In this document: positions 8,292 through 18,700 of the stretch, in pieces
How the letters are laid out: each line of letters begins with the position of its first letter
How positions within the stretch are numbered: the first letter of the stretch is position 1
Source of the DNA: an uncultured Marvinbryantia sp.
GTDB lineage: Bacteria; Bacillota; Clostridia; Lachnospirales; Lachnospiraceae
Assembly: GCF_905201705.1 (NCBI RefSeq)
Contig: NZ_CAJKOX010000020.1
Coordinates: forward strand, 1-64,000
Reading direction: 5' to 3'
Length of the DNA stretch: 64,000 nt
Made by a program: the position numbers and the translations under genes
The notes under the pieces: generated by a model
Told to the model about the DNA's origin: nothing
Databases searched by the model: none
What the model saw: only the letters and a program-made list of their open reading frames with translations

Positions 8292-8921
8292 ATGAAAAAA
8301 CTGCGGCTGGAACAAAAAGTGATCGGCATGGTATCGACCAATGTCTACCTTGCCATTAATGACGAGATAAAAGAAGCGTTTCTGGTAGATCCGGCGGACA
8401 GCCCGGAGCTTCTTGAGGACTGGATCAAAAAAAACGGGGTAGCCTTAAAGGCGATCCTGCTCACGCACGGACATTTCGATCACATTGGCGCGGTCATGAA
8501 GCTGAAAGCGGACCTGCAGGTGCCGGTGTATGCGATGCAGGCTGAGAAAAGCGTGCTGGAGGATCCGCTTCTGAACGCTTCCGGCAGGTACGGCAGGCCA
8601 TTTTCTGTGAAGGGGGACCGTTTCCTTTCGGATGGCGCGACCTTTACCGTGGCCGGCTTTGATATCAACGTATATCATACGCCGGGGCATACGAAGGGCG
8701 GTGCCTGCTACTACCTCCCGGAGGAAAAGGTGCTGTTTTCCGGGGATACGGTTTTCTGTGAGAGCATCGGGCGCGCGGATCTGCCGACCGGCAATGGTGC
8801 GGAGCTGGTGCGCTCCGTGCAGAAAATCCTGGAAGCGCTTCCGGAGGATACCGCGATCTATCCGGGGCATGATGAGGCGACCAGCGTGGCACACGAGAGG
8901 AGATACAATCCGTTCTTATGA
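8292..8921 (+). CDS. Metallo-beta-lactamase-fold hydrolase (glyoxalase II-like)
   Basis: A 209-aa cytoplasmic MBL-fold hydrolase. The zinc-binding THGHFDHIG motif is at about residues 56-64, with further ligands in HTPGHTKGG and the C-terminal YPGHDE. The size and motif spacing resemble short glyoxalase II-like/YcbL proteins that cleave thioesters such as lactoylglutathione, but the physiological substrate is not evident. The ATG at 8292 follows AGGAGG at the end of rel. The stop overlaps the next start (ATGA), so it is translationally coupled to hemZ. Confidence 0.85.
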   Translation: MKKLRLEQKVIGMVSTNVYLAINDEIKEAFLVDPADSPELLEDWIKKNGVALKAILLTHGHFDHIGAVMKLKADLQVPVYAMQAEKSVLEDPLLNASGRYGRPFSVKGDRFLSDGATFTVAGFDINVYHTPGHTKGGACYYLPEEKVLFSGDTVFCESIGRADLPTGNGAELVRSVQKILEALPEDTAIYPGHDEATSVAHERRYNPFL

Positions 8922-10363
8922 TTACGGTACAACTCAATAAAAGGGATTTTGAATACGATATCCATTCTCTGATAAGGGCATTTTATCCGGGAGTGGATGT
9001 TCCTCTGTATCTGGAAGGGGAGGAGGAGCCGCAGGGCTTCGAGAAAAAGCTGGAGGTTTGCTACAGTGAGGCGCTTATCCGCCTTATCTGGCGGGACGCA
9101 GACGGCAAAGAGCTGGCGCGCAGGGAGTGCGCGGTGGATTTTTATGCAGACCGGAAGCAAACAAAAAACGCGCTGAAAGCAGCGCTCTATGAGCTGCTCT
9201 CGGAATATACGGGGCAGAAGCTGCCCTGGGGAAATCTGACCGGCATCCGCCCGACAAAGATCCCGATGGGGCTTCTGGAGCAGGGATGGAAGAACACGGA
9301 AATTGCCGATTATATGCGGAAAACATATTATACCAGCAACGAAAAGACGGCGCTTGCGATTTCCATTGCAAACCGGGAGCGTGCCATTTTAAAGGACATT
9401 GACTATCAGAACGGCTACAGCCTGTATGTGGGGATCCCGTTCTGTCCGAGCATCTGTCTGTACTGCTCCTTCAGTTCCAGCCCGCTTTCCGTCTGGAAAA
9501 GCCGCGTGGACGATTATCTGGACGCGCTTTGCAGGGAAATTGAGCAGACAGCGCATATCTGGCGGGAGAAACAGCTGGATACCGTCTATATCGGCGGCGG
9601 AACGCCGACCACGCTGGAGCCGTATCAGCTTGAGCGATTGCTTGATAAGCTGGAGGAATGCTTTGAGCTTGCGCACGTAAAGGAATTTACCGTTGAGGCG
9701 GGACGGCCGGATTCCATCACGGCAAAGAAGCTGCAGGTGCTAAAGGACCATCCCGTCACGCGCATTTCCATTAATCCGCAGACGATGAACGACCGCACGC
9801 TGGAGATCATCGGCAGACGGCATACCGTACAGCAGACGACGGAAGCGTTTGCTCTGGCGCGGCGGATCGGGTTTGATAATATTAACATGGATCTGATCGT
9901 CGGGCTGCCTGGCGAGGGTTATGCGGAGGTGGAGCACACCATGCGGCAGGTGACGGCACTGGCGCCGGATTCCATCACCGTACATTCGCTTGCGCTGAAG
10001 CGGGCGACGCGGCTCAATCTTTTTAAGGATCAGTACGCACCGATGAGCTTTGTGAACAATCAGGAGATCATGGATATGACGGCGCGCTATGCGGCCCAGG
10101 CGGGGCAGTTCCCGTATTACCTGTACCGCCAGAAAAATATGGCGGGAAATTTTGAAAACGTTGGCTATGCGCGGGAGGGCGCGGCAGGAATATACAACAT
10201 TCTGATCATGGAAGAGAAGCAGAGCATCCTGGCGCTCGGCGCCGGCGCTTCCACAAAGCTTGTGGACGGCGAGCGGATCGAGCGCGTCGAGAATGTCAAG
10301 GATATCCGCAGCTATATCGAGCGCATCGACGAGATGATCGATCGCAAGATAAAAGCATTATGA
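8918..10363 (+). CDS. hemZ: HemZ-type radical SAM coproporphyrinogen dehydrogenase-like protein
   Basis: A 481-aa radical SAM protein. The cluster motif CPSICLYC sits near residue 177, after an N-terminal extension of about 165 residues characteristic of HemZ. GGGTPTTLE follows near residue 228. HemZ-family proteins are annotated as oxygen-independent coproporphyrinogen III dehydrogenases; the reaction is not well established for all members. The start overlaps the MBL gene stop by four bases. No other haem gene is visible here, so its role in haem synthesis in this organism is uncertain. Confidence 0.85.
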   Translation: MITVQLNKRDFEYDIHSLIRAFYPGVDVPLYLEGEEEPQGFEKKLEVCYSEALIRLIWRDADGKELARRECAVDFYADRKQTKNALKAALYELLSEYTGQKLPWGNLTGIRPTKIPMGLLEQGWKNTEIADYMRKTYYTSNEKTALAISIANRERAILKDIDYQNGYSLYVGIPFCPSICLYCSFSSSPLSVWKSRVDDYLDALCREIEQTAHIWREKQLDTVYIGGGTPTTLEPYQLERLLDKLEECFELAHVKEFTVEAGRPDSITAKKLQVLKDHPVTRISINPQTMNDRTLEIIGRRHTVQQTTEAFALARRIGFDNINMDLIVGLPGEGYAEVEHTMRQVTALAPDSITVHSLALKRATRLNLFKDQYAPMSFVNNQEIMDMTARYAAQAGQFPYYLYRQKNMAGNFENVGYAREGAAGIYNILIMEEKQSILALGAGASTKLVDGERIERVENVKDIRSYIERIDEMIDRKIKAL

Positions 10364-10384
10364 TAAAGAAATGAGCGAAGAAAT

Positions 10385-10963
10385 ATGGAAGCAAAAAAGT
10401 ATCATATTATCCAGACTGACCTGCAAAAGGAGATCGCACATGGGATCCGTGTGAGCAACCTTGCTTACCGGGTGGGAAGGCAGCTAAAGCTGCCGGAGGA
10501 TATCTGCTATCAGCTTGCGGTTGCCGGGCTTGTTCATGATATCGGCAAGCTTGAGATCATGAAATATATGTATTCGAGGAAGGAGGGCGCGCCTCTCCAT
10601 GTGGAGGAGCTGCGCTATGTGCGGACGCATCCGGCGCTCGGCTACGCGATCCTAAATGAAGAGGGATATTCTTCGGAAATTACGCAGTGGGTTCTGTACC
10701 ATCATGAGAATTATGACGGAAGCGGTTATCCGTCGAATAAATCCGGGGAGGAAATCCCCCTGGGCGCGCGGATCCTGCGCGTCTGCGACGTCTATACAGC
10801 GCTGACGACGACCCGCTCCTACCGGGAGGCTTTTGACAGCGAGACGGCGGTGCACCTGATGATAGATGAAGTGAAGAATTTTGATATGAAAGTGTTTCTG
10901 GCATTTCAGGAAGTGATCCATGAGGAGGAGCTGCCAGAGGAAGAGGGAGGAAGCGACAGATGA
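10385..10963 (+). CDS. Stand-alone HD-GYP domain phosphohydrolase
   Basis: A 192-aa protein comprising little more than an HD-GYP domain: LVHDIGKLE (HD) at about residues 53-61, HHENYDGSGYP (GYP motif) at about 108-118, and RILRVCDVYTALTTTRSY following. HD-GYP enzymes usually hydrolyse cyclic di-GMP, but no sensor domain is attached, so substrate and input are unknown. It overlaps hisS by four bases and is 21 bp after hemZ, placing it in a housekeeping operon. Confidence 0.85.
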   Translation: MEAKKYHIIQTDLQKEIAHGIRVSNLAYRVGRQLKLPEDICYQLAVAGLVHDIGKLEIMKYMYSRKEGAPLHVEELRYVRTHPALGYAILNEEGYSSEITQWVLYHHENYDGSGYPSNKSGEEIPLGARILRVCDVYTALTTTRSYREAFDSETAVHLMIDEVKNFDMKVFLAFQEVIHEEELPEEEGGSDR

Positions 10964-12207
10964 GCTTAAAAAAGAAGCCGGTTACCGGCATGAAGGATAT
11001 TACTCCGCGGGAGATGGAGATCCGCGACTATGTGATCGGCCTGATCAAAGAAACTTACGGGAAATTCGGATTTTCTTCGATTGAGACGCCGTGCGTGGAG
11101 CATATTGAGAATCTGAGCAGCAAGCAGGGCGGTGAGAACGAGAAGCTGATCTTTAAGATCTTAAAGCGCGGCGAGAAGCTGAAGCTGGAGACGGCGCAGT
11201 GCGAGGCGGATCTGGTGGACGGCGGTCTGCGGTACGATCTGACGGTGCCGCTTTCCCGCTATTATTCCAACAATGCGAACGAGCTTCCGGCACCGTTTAA
11301 GGCGCTTCAGATGGGCAATGTGTGGCGTGCGGACCGTCCGCAGAGAGGCAGATACCGCCAGTTCATGCAGTGTGACATCGATATCCTCGGCGAGCCGTCC
11401 ATCCTGGCGGAGATCGAGCTGATCCTTGCCACCTCGACGCTGGTCGGAAAGCTTGATTTTGAAAACTTCACCATTCGCATCAACGACCGCCGGATCTTAA
11501 AGGCTATGGCAGCGTACAGCGGATTCGCGCCGGAGAGCTATGATACGGTATTTATCATTCTGGACAAGATGGATAAGATCGGTCTGGAGGGCGTTGCGGA
11601 GGAGCTGAAAAAAGAGGGCTTCCCGGAGGAGGCTGTGCAGAAATATCTGGGACTTTTTGAGAAGGTGACGGGCGACCTTGCGGGCGTGCGTTTCCTGCGC
11701 GAAACGCTTGCAGGCGTGCTGGAGGATGCGGTTGCTTCGGATCTTGAGACGATCATCGAGAGCGTGGAAGCAGTAAAGACCGCGAAATTCAATATCGTGT
11801 TTGATCCTACGCTGGTACGCGGCATGTCATACTACACCGGTCCGATCTTTGAGATCAGCATCGACGGCTTCGGCGGTTCGGTGGGCGGCGGCGGACGCTA
11901 TGACGAGATGATCGGGCGCTTCACCGGCAATCAGACCCCGGCGTGCGGCTTTTCCATCGGATTTGAGCGCATCGTTATGCTGCTTCTGGAAAAAGACTTC
12001 CAGATTCCCGGAAAGGCGGAGAAAACCGCTTTCCTGATCGAAAAGGGAATGCCGAAAGAGAAGCTTCTCGATGTGTTCCGCGAGGCGGAAAAGCGCCGCG
12101 CGGAGGGCGGAAGCGTCAGCATGAACATGATGAAGAAAAATAAGAAATTTCAGAAGGAGCAGCTTGCTTCGGAAGGGTATACAGAGATCGTGGAGTTCTT
12201 TAAGTAA
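10960..12207 (+). CDS. hisS: Histidyl-tRNA synthetase
   Basis: A 415-aa class II aminoacyl-tRNA synthetase charging tRNA-His. Motif 2 (VWRADRPQRGRYRQFMQCD) is near residue 122, the HisA motif (RGMSYYTGPIFE) near 287, and the C-terminal class II motif 3 (CGFSIGFERI) near 329. It has its own C-terminal anticodon-binding-like region, although somewhat short. HisRS and the HisZ paralogue can be confused; full HisA motifs favour HisRS. The start overlaps the HD-GYP stop. A strong terminator follows. Confidence 0.85.
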   Translation: MSLKKKPVTGMKDITPREMEIRDYVIGLIKETYGKFGFSSIETPCVEHIENLSSKQGGENEKLIFKILKRGEKLKLETAQCEADLVDGGLRYDLTVPLSRYYSNNANELPAPFKALQMGNVWRADRPQRGRYRQFMQCDIDILGEPSILAEIELILATSTLVGKLDFENFTIRINDRRILKAMAAYSGFAPESYDTVFIILDKMDKIGLEGVAEELKKEGFPEEAVQKYLGLFEKVTGDLAGVRFLRETLAGVLEDAVASDLETIIESVEAVKTAKFNIVFDPTLVRGMSYYTGPIFEISIDGFGGSVGGGGRYDEMIGRFTGNQTPACGFSIGFERIVMLLLEKDFQIPGKAEKTAFLIEKGMPKEKLLDVFREAEKRRAEGGSVSMNMMKKNKKFQKEQLASEGYTEIVEFFK

Positions 12208-12210
12208 GAA

Positions 12211-12245
12211 AAAAGGCTTCCCGCCGGGGCGGGAAGTCTTTTTTC
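12211..12245 (+). terminator. Rho-independent terminator after hisS
   Basis: CTTCCCGCC pairs with GGCGGGAAG around a GGG(G)-type loop, preceded by an A run and followed by a T run (12239-12245). With A and T tracts on both sides it may also act for the convergent lipoprotein gene. Confidence 0.85.
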
Positions 12246-12277
12246 TATATAGAAGCAATCTGTAAATGGTTCCATGA

Positions 12278-13420
12278 CTAGGGTTCATCTTCGATGTTTT
12301 CTGCAGCCGTGCTTTCCGTTTCTGCCGTTTCGTCCGCATCCTCCGCAGCATACAGGTTCTCCAGCGCAACGTCCATCCCTCCGAGCAGGGCGTCGGAGAA
12401 GGTTTCGTTCAGATACGCCTCCCAGGTGTAACCGTTGTTGACGAGCATGATGGTGATGGTGCTTTCTGTGCTCTGCGTGTTGGCTTCCAGGGCGGCGAGC
12501 AGGTATTCGGCCGATTTCTGATAGATTTCCGCATCCGTTGCGCGGATGGACTCCGTAGTCTGCGCATATTCCAGCAGGGAGCTGCGGCACTGACTGATGA
12601 TCTCCGGCAGATCAAGGCTGGTGATCGTGACAGAGGCGGAGGCAGTGTCGTTGTCCTCGGTGACGGATTCAATATGATAACTGAAAAACTGTGCGATCTG
12701 TTCCGCCACGATCTCATCCATCTGCGGGGCGAGAGAACTTCCGGTACTGAATACATCATCCAGCTTCAGATAATTTTTCCATTCCTCCGCGGAAAAATCT
12801 GCGAACGGTTCCAGCGTACATTCCAGAACCTCCGTGGGAGAGAGCAGATAGGGATCGCGAAGATAGGAAACCAGTCCCCCGGCCAGGGCATCCTCCAGCT
12901 CAGTGCTTTCCTGGATGAGCCAGACGCCGTTTGTGTTTGAGAGATGGACCGTGGCAGAGGTCGTAACGAGCGGATAGGTATTGTTTTCCAGACATTCCTT
13001 CATCAGGGCGAAGGAGGAGGCAAGGCCCTCTGGCTGGCTGCTGCCCTCCTGCGTGACAGAATCTTTGATCATCGCGCGGCACAGATCCTTTGCGAGCTGT
13101 CGGGCGTCAAGATTTGTGATATCCAGATCTACCGTTGCCGTAGTCTTGTCGTCGCTGACGGAGGACGAGCGGATCTTGTAGGTGAAATTTTTGAAAAACA
13201 GCTTTACGGCTTCCGTCGTTTCCTCACCGATTTCCAGCGGTGCTGAATGGGAAAGGCGGATGTCTTCATAGGAGACGAAGGATTTTATAGTGGATTCATC
13301 CAGCTTTTTGATCAGATCCATCTCCTGTCGTACCGCCTTTTCAGGGGCTGCATATCCGCATCCTGTCAAAATCAGCGCTGCTGCGGGCAGCAGCCACAAA
13401 AGCAAGCTTTTTCTGTTCAT
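12278..13420 (-). CDS. Putative lipoprotein
   Basis: A 380-aa protein with a lipoprotein signal peptide (hydrophobic stretch then LILTGCGY, lipid-modified cysteine at residue 21). The mature part appears to hold two related halves, each with a Ser/Thr-rich strand pattern resembling DUF5105/DUF4878-like lipoproteins that carry NTF2-like folds. I do not recognise a specific function. The last 20 residues are Glu/Ala/Thr-rich. The start has AAGGAG upstream. It is convergent with hisS and divergent from the ABC export operon. Confidence 0.6.
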   Translation of the reverse strand: MNRKSLLLWLLPAAALILTGCGYAAPEKAVRQEMDLIKKLDESTIKSFVSYEDIRLSHSAPLEIGEETTEAVKLFFKNFTYKIRSSSVSDDKTTATVDLDITNLDARQLAKDLCRAMIKDSVTQEGSSQPEGLASSFALMKECLENNTYPLVTTSATVHLSNTNGVWLIQESTELEDALAGGLVSYLRDPYLLSPTEVLECTLEPFADFSAEEWKNYLKLDDVFSTGSSLAPQMDEIVAEQIAQFFSYHIESVTEDNDTASASVTITSLDLPEIISQCRSSLLEYAQTTESIRATDAEIYQKSAEYLLAALEANTQSTESTITIMLVNNGYTWEAYLNETFSDALLGGMDVALENLYAAEDADETAETESTAAENIEDEP

Positions 13421-13616
13421 ATATTCTCCTTAATAGTTTTTGGAAACTTATATTGAAGTTTGTTGAACTTATTTTATATGAAAAGTGCAGAATTGTCAAA
13501 TTTTTCCGGAAAAAGAGAACATCTGTTTCTGAAGATTTTGTGAACTTCGATTTTCGTAGTGCATTTGCAGTGGAAATATGATAAGATACGAAGTTAGAAA
13601 GGGGAGTCACGGCAAA

Positions 13617-15032
13617 ATGAAGAGGAAGAAAATATGGATCATATTATTAATCATAATTCTGGCGGCTGGCGCGGGTACGGCAGTCTGGTACTTTAAATTC
13701 CGGGACGCGGGGCAGTCTGTTGATTCCGAAAATACAGTATTTGTTGATTCTGTAGGGATGATCACCGGCATTTCAAGCACCGGGCGCAGCAGCCGTTTTT
13801 CGGGCGTGGTGGAGGCGCAGCGGACGGTCGGCGTGGAGGTGGCAAGCGGTCTGAAGGTGAAGGACACTTTTGTCACTGTCGGGCAGGAGGTCAACGTGGG
13901 GACGAAGCTTTTCTCCTACGACACGGATGAGGCGCAGGACAGTATCACGCAGCTTGAGATCGACATTGAAAACTACGAGATCGAGATCGAGTCCACAAAT
14001 GCCACGATCGCGCAGTATGAAAAAGAGCGCGCGCAGGTGTCGGACAGTGAGAAGCGCGCGTACACGACCTCGATCCTTACAGCGCAGAACTCTATCCGGC
14101 GTGCGGAGTACAATATCAAGAGCAAGCAGGCGGAGCTGGAGAGTCTGAAAAAGCAGATCGCAAATTCGGTAGTTACCAGCGAGCTGCAGGGCGTGGTAAA
14201 AACAATCAATAAAAATAATTCCGGCAGCAGTGACGGCAGCAGCGATGTGAGCGGAATGAGCGGGATGGACGGCAGTTCGGATGAAAACGCAAACGCGTAC
14301 ATTACGATCATGGCGACCGGCGAATACCGCATCAAAGGGCTGATCAATGAGCAGAACATGGCGGAGCTGCAGGTGGGCAGCGAGGTCATTGCGCATTCCC
14401 GTGTAGATGAATCTCTCACCTGGAAGGGGACGGTGGAGTCGATCGATACAGACAGCGCACAGACCAACCAAAGCAATGTTTACTATTATGGAAGCAGCGA
14501 CAGCTCCATGTCGAATTCCAGCTCCTATCCGTTTTATGTGGATCTGGAGGATTCTTCCGGTCTGATGCTCGGACAGCATGTATACGTGGAGCCGGATAAC
14601 GGACAGACGGAAGAGCGCAGCGGTATGTGGCTGGATGCCTATTATCTGCTGACGGATGAAGAGGGTCAGGTAACGCCTTATGTATGGGCGGCAGACGATA
14701 AGGACCGCCTGGAAAAACGCGAGGTCACGCTCGGTGATTTCGACGAAGATCTCGGACAGTATGAGATCCTTGACGGACTGACGGCGGATGATTATATCAC
14801 GATTCCGTATGAGGGGCTGCAGGAGGGGCAGAGCGTCATACGAAATGTTGAGCAGGATACCGGCATGATGGGTGGCAGTTACGATTACAGCGGCGATGAA
14901 GGCTATGATATGGGTGTACTTGACGACGGCTACGACGATCTGTCTGGCATGGATGTGATCGATGATGGTTACGACGAAGGCGTAATCCTGGACGGCGGCG
15001 ATGCCGGAGCGATCATAGAAGAGGAGCCGTAG
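13617..15032 (+). CDS. HlyD/MFP-family efflux adaptor subunit (YknX/MacA-like)
   Basis: A 471-aa protein with one N-terminal membrane helix (IIILAAGAGTAVWYF region), a split barrel-sandwich (lipoyl-like) domain, an alpha-helical hairpin at about residues 105-185, and a C-terminal beta-barrel region. It would link the ATPase/permease to the cell envelope in a MacAB/YknXYZ-type exporter. Its C-terminus is unusually acidic and repetitive (Asp/Gly/Tyr-rich from about residue 420). The ATG at 13617 follows AAGGGGAG; an ATG 39 nt earlier lacks an SD. It is the first gene of a four-gene export operon. Confidence 0.8.
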   Translation: MKRKKIWIILLIIILAAGAGTAVWYFKFRDAGQSVDSENTVFVDSVGMITGISSTGRSSRFSGVVEAQRTVGVEVASGLKVKDTFVTVGQEVNVGTKLFSYDTDEAQDSITQLEIDIENYEIEIESTNATIAQYEKERAQVSDSEKRAYTTSILTAQNSIRRAEYNIKSKQAELESLKKQIANSVVTSELQGVVKTINKNNSGSSDGSSDVSGMSGMDGSSDENANAYITIMATGEYRIKGLINEQNMAELQVGSEVIAHSRVDESLTWKGTVESIDTDSAQTNQSNVYYYGSSDSSMSNSSSYPFYVDLEDSSGLMLGQHVYVEPDNGQTEERSGMWLDAYYLLTDEEGQVTPYVWAADDKDRLEKREVTLGDFDEDLGQYEILDGLTADDYITIPYEGLQEGQSVIRNVEQDTGMMGGSYDYSGDEGYDMGVLDDGYDDLSGMDVIDDGYDEGVILDGGDAGAIIEEEP

Positions 15033-15099
15033 AGATTTTTTGCGCCCGCTTCCGGGCGGGAAAAGGAGCTGCGGCGCTTCAATAAAAGAGGGGAAACAT

Positions 15100-15774
15100 A
15101 TGATTTTACAGTTGGACAATATCTACAAAGATTATATTACCGGAAAGATGGTCGTGCCGGTCCTGAAAGATGTCACGCTTCATGTGGAAGAGGGCGAATA
15201 CGTGGCGATCATGGGACCTTCCGGTTCCGGGAAATCTACGCTGATGAACATTATCGGATGCCTGGACGAACCGACGAAGGGCACCTTCCTTTTGAATGGA
15301 AAGAATATTCTTGGATTGTCGGATAATGAGATCGCGGAAGAGCGGCTTCACAATATTGGATTCGTATTCCAGACCTTCCAGCTCCTGCCGCGTCAGACGG
15401 CGCTGGACAATGTGGCGCTGCCGCTTGTGTATGCCGGCATCTCCAAAAAAGAGCGGAAGAGGCGGGCAGCACAGGCGCTGGAGAAAGTCGGGCTTGGCGA
15501 CCGTATGGACTTTTTGCCGACGCAGCTGTCCGGCGGACAAAAGCAGAGGGTGGCGATCGCGCGCGCAATGGTCAACAATCCGAAGATCCTTCTGGCGGAC
15601 GAGCCGACCGGTGCGCTGGATTCTAAATCAAGTATCCAGGTAATGGAGCTGTTTCACAGGCTCAATGAGGAGGGCGTGACGGTAGTCATGATCACACATG
15701 ATTCCGGGGTTGCGCAGCACGCAAAGCGGATCGTTTATATTTTCGACGGGGAGCTTTCGGAAAAACGGGGGTAA
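15100..15774 (+). CDS. ABC transporter ATP-binding protein (MacB/LolD/YknY type)
   Basis: A 224-aa ATPase with Walker A GPSGSGKST at about residue 39, signature LSGGQ near 143 and Walker B ILLADEPTGALD near 163, which is the MacB/LolD subclass hallmark. It powers the neighbouring FtsX-type permease. The ATG at 15100 follows GAGGGG. The next gene starts 6 bp after the stop. Confidence 0.95.
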   Translation: MILQLDNIYKDYITGKMVVPVLKDVTLHVEEGEYVAIMGPSGSGKSTLMNIIGCLDEPTKGTFLLNGKNILGLSDNEIAEERLHNIGFVFQTFQLLPRQTALDNVALPLVYAGISKKERKRRAAQALEKVGLGDRMDFLPTQLSGGQKQRVAIARAMVNNPKILLADEPTGALDSKSSIQVMELFHRLNEEGVTVVMITHDSGVAQHAKRIVYIFDGELSEKRG

Positions 15775-15780
15775 ACAGGG

Positions 15781-18700
15781 ATGAAGAAGACGAAAAAAAG
15801 GATCAGAAATGTGATCATTCTGCTGCTGGTGCTTGCGGTGCTGGGGGGAGGAGTCACAGTCGGCGTTCGTTATTTCCTGAAGAACAGCGGACAGAGCGTC
15901 GAGGTATATCCGGTATCGCAGCTCAACGGGGCGGACTGGATCAATTACTCTAACGACAGCGTGTACGGCACAGTAGTTTCTGATGTCAGCCAGCAGGTAT
16001 ATGTTCCAGAGGATAAGGTGATCAAGGACGTCTATGTAACGCAGGGCGATGAGGTGAAGATCGGGGACAAGCTTCTGAGCTATGATACAACGCTGCTGGA
16101 GCTGGATCTTGAACTGCAGGAGCTGACAGTGCAGGAGATCGAGCTGGAGATAGAATCTGCCGAGGCGGATCTGAAAAAGCTGAGAAATACGACGCCGGTG
16201 GAAAAGTCGGCGGATGAAGAGAATGAGCTTCTCGGACCGGATGTGTCGCTGCCGGGCGGTCTGGATATTGGCGATGATGAAGAGGCGCGGATGATCCCGG
16301 CGGAGAATATGCTTCTTGCAAGTGCAGATACTGCGCAGGGAAGCGTGGATGCGCAGCAGGTGGAAGTGACTGCGCAGCCGGAAACGACTGCGCAGACAGA
16401 AAATGCCGTACAGCCGGAAGCAACTGTGCAGTCAGAGGACGCCGCACAGCCGGAAACAACTGTGCAGTCAGAAAATGCCGCACAGACGGAGGATATGGCA
16501 CAAACGGAAACGACCGCGCAGCCGGAGAACAGTGCGCAGACGGAGGGAGCCGCGGGGAATTCTGATGAGGAGCAGCTGATTACGGAGGCGGGCGACTATA
16601 TGAATATCAACGATGCATTGTCCGGCGGTGCTGCAGGCGGCATGTCTTCGGACACTGACGCGGAAAAAGACGAAGGATCTGAAACGGAGCGGCCGAAACT
16701 TAACCAGAGTCTGGAAAAGCTTCTTTCACATGTCCGTATCATGGAGCCGGGAGAGGAAGGAGAAAAGCTGCTCGCAGACACCCGCGATGAGGGCGATACC
16801 CCTGTCAATGCTCAGCTTTCGCAGGACACTGTAAAGCTGGTTCCGCATTTCAAAGAAACGGCGGAAACACATTTTGAGCGTCTGAACACTTATACCATGG
16901 CGATCAGGGGGATTACGCTGAAGGAAGATAAAAGCGGCGTCCTGTACGGCACGGCAAATATAGACGGGAATGATTATCCGGAAATCGGCGGTTATACCTT
17001 GATCCGGGATGAGGAGATGCCGGATGTTGCACATCTGACGATCGCCTTTGACGACAGGCTGAACGATCAGCATGAGATCGCGCCGGAACTGGCGGATATG
17101 TATGCGCAGATCAGTTTGTCCGCGGAGGAAATTACCGGGGATGTCCTGGTCTTCCGCACGGCGAAAGAGGATACGGATATCAGGATCACGGTCAGCAGAC
17201 CGGCGGAGGAGACAGAAACAGAGGAAGCTTCCGAAACGGATATCCCGGAGCAGCCGACAGAGGAAATCTCTGAGGAGGAAACTGCGGAACCGATGACAGA
17301 GGGAACATCCGAAACGGGTATCACAGAGCCGGAGACGGAAAGCCTGTCAGAGACAGAAACGGAAACTGAGACAGAAACGGAATCGGATGCGGTTCCGCAG
17401 AATGTGGTGTTTGACGTCACCTGGTATCATGGCACGAATAATGAGGCGAAGTGGCCGCATTCTCTGGATATCAATTTTTATGAGAAGACGGACGAGGCGC
17501 AGGAAAACAGCGTCTGGTACCAGCGGGTATCCGGCAGCATGGAGCCGGAGGAAGAGCCGGATACGGAAGATGCGGTAGGCGACGAGGAACCGGCCGAAGA
17601 CACGGAGCTGCTGCCGGAGGATGAAACGAACGGCGAAGATGACGGATCGGGCGTTGTGCAGGAAGAAGAAACCGATCATAACAGCTACAGCAGCGTGCAT
17701 TGGGTGACGGAGCCGCTTGCGTGGAACGCGGCACTGAATCCGCAGGAATACGGAATGGTGGTCAGACCGAAGGATTCGCTGAACTATATTCCGCGCGTTG
17801 CGTGGGGGAGGACCGATGAGAACGGTACCAAGACCTGCGTCATCACCATGACTTATCTGGAGCCGGACGATTCGCCGCTCGCAAAGCTGGAGCCGCTGGA
17901 AGAGCTGGATTTCTGGACGGGCGAGGACGGACTTTATTATAAGGGCAGCGGGACAAAGGACGATCCATATGTGTTCTTCTGTATTGACGGTGCGCGGATC
18001 GAGAGTTCCTTTGTCAATTGGGTGCTCGGTTTTAACGAGGACGGCACGGAACGCCTGCGCAACGCAGACGGCACGGAGCGCACGGGCTATTTTGTGAGAT
18101 TGGAGATCCGCGAGTCGGATACGATTACCGGAGCGTTCATCAAGAGCATCGGGCTGGACGGCACGATTCGAATGGAGTACGGCTATGGCCCGGGTACCTA
18201 CTGGATTTTCTCAAGCGATACGGGCATTGTGCGCTACGAGGAGGAAGTTCCCGAGGATGATCCGGGATTTGATCCGGGCTGGGACGACCCGGGTTGGATA
18301 GACACGGGCGATACCTATACGGCCGAGGAGCTGGCAGCCGCTATCGCGGAGAAGGAGCGTGAGATCCGCAAGCTGGGAGTGAGCAAGCGTGAGGCGGAAT
18401 TAAAGCTGAAGGATTACCAGAAGGATATGGATGAATCGACAGTCGTAAGCTCGGTGGACGGTTATGTGAAGTCGATCGGGGAAGGGGTAAATGACTCGGA
18501 TGCTTACATGGTTGTGGCGAGCGAGGGCGGGCTTTATCTGCGAACCACAGTCAGCGAGGTGAACCTGGATAATGTGGAAAGGGGAGATATCCTGGAGGGA
18601 AGCTCCTGGGAGACGATGAGCCAGTTTACTGCGACGATTACGGAGATTTCGTATTTTCCGGATACGTCTTCCGACAGCTATGCCTATTATGGAAGCAGCA

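Noticed and set aside
13773..15119. A 448-codon minus-strand open frame
   Set aside because: Antisense to the HlyD-like adaptor, which has convincing domains and an SD; composition is that of a shadow frame.
16372..16551. Tandem 36-bp repeats considered as a CRISPR array
   Set aside because: The units are contiguous, degenerate and in frame with a protein repeat; there are no spacers.
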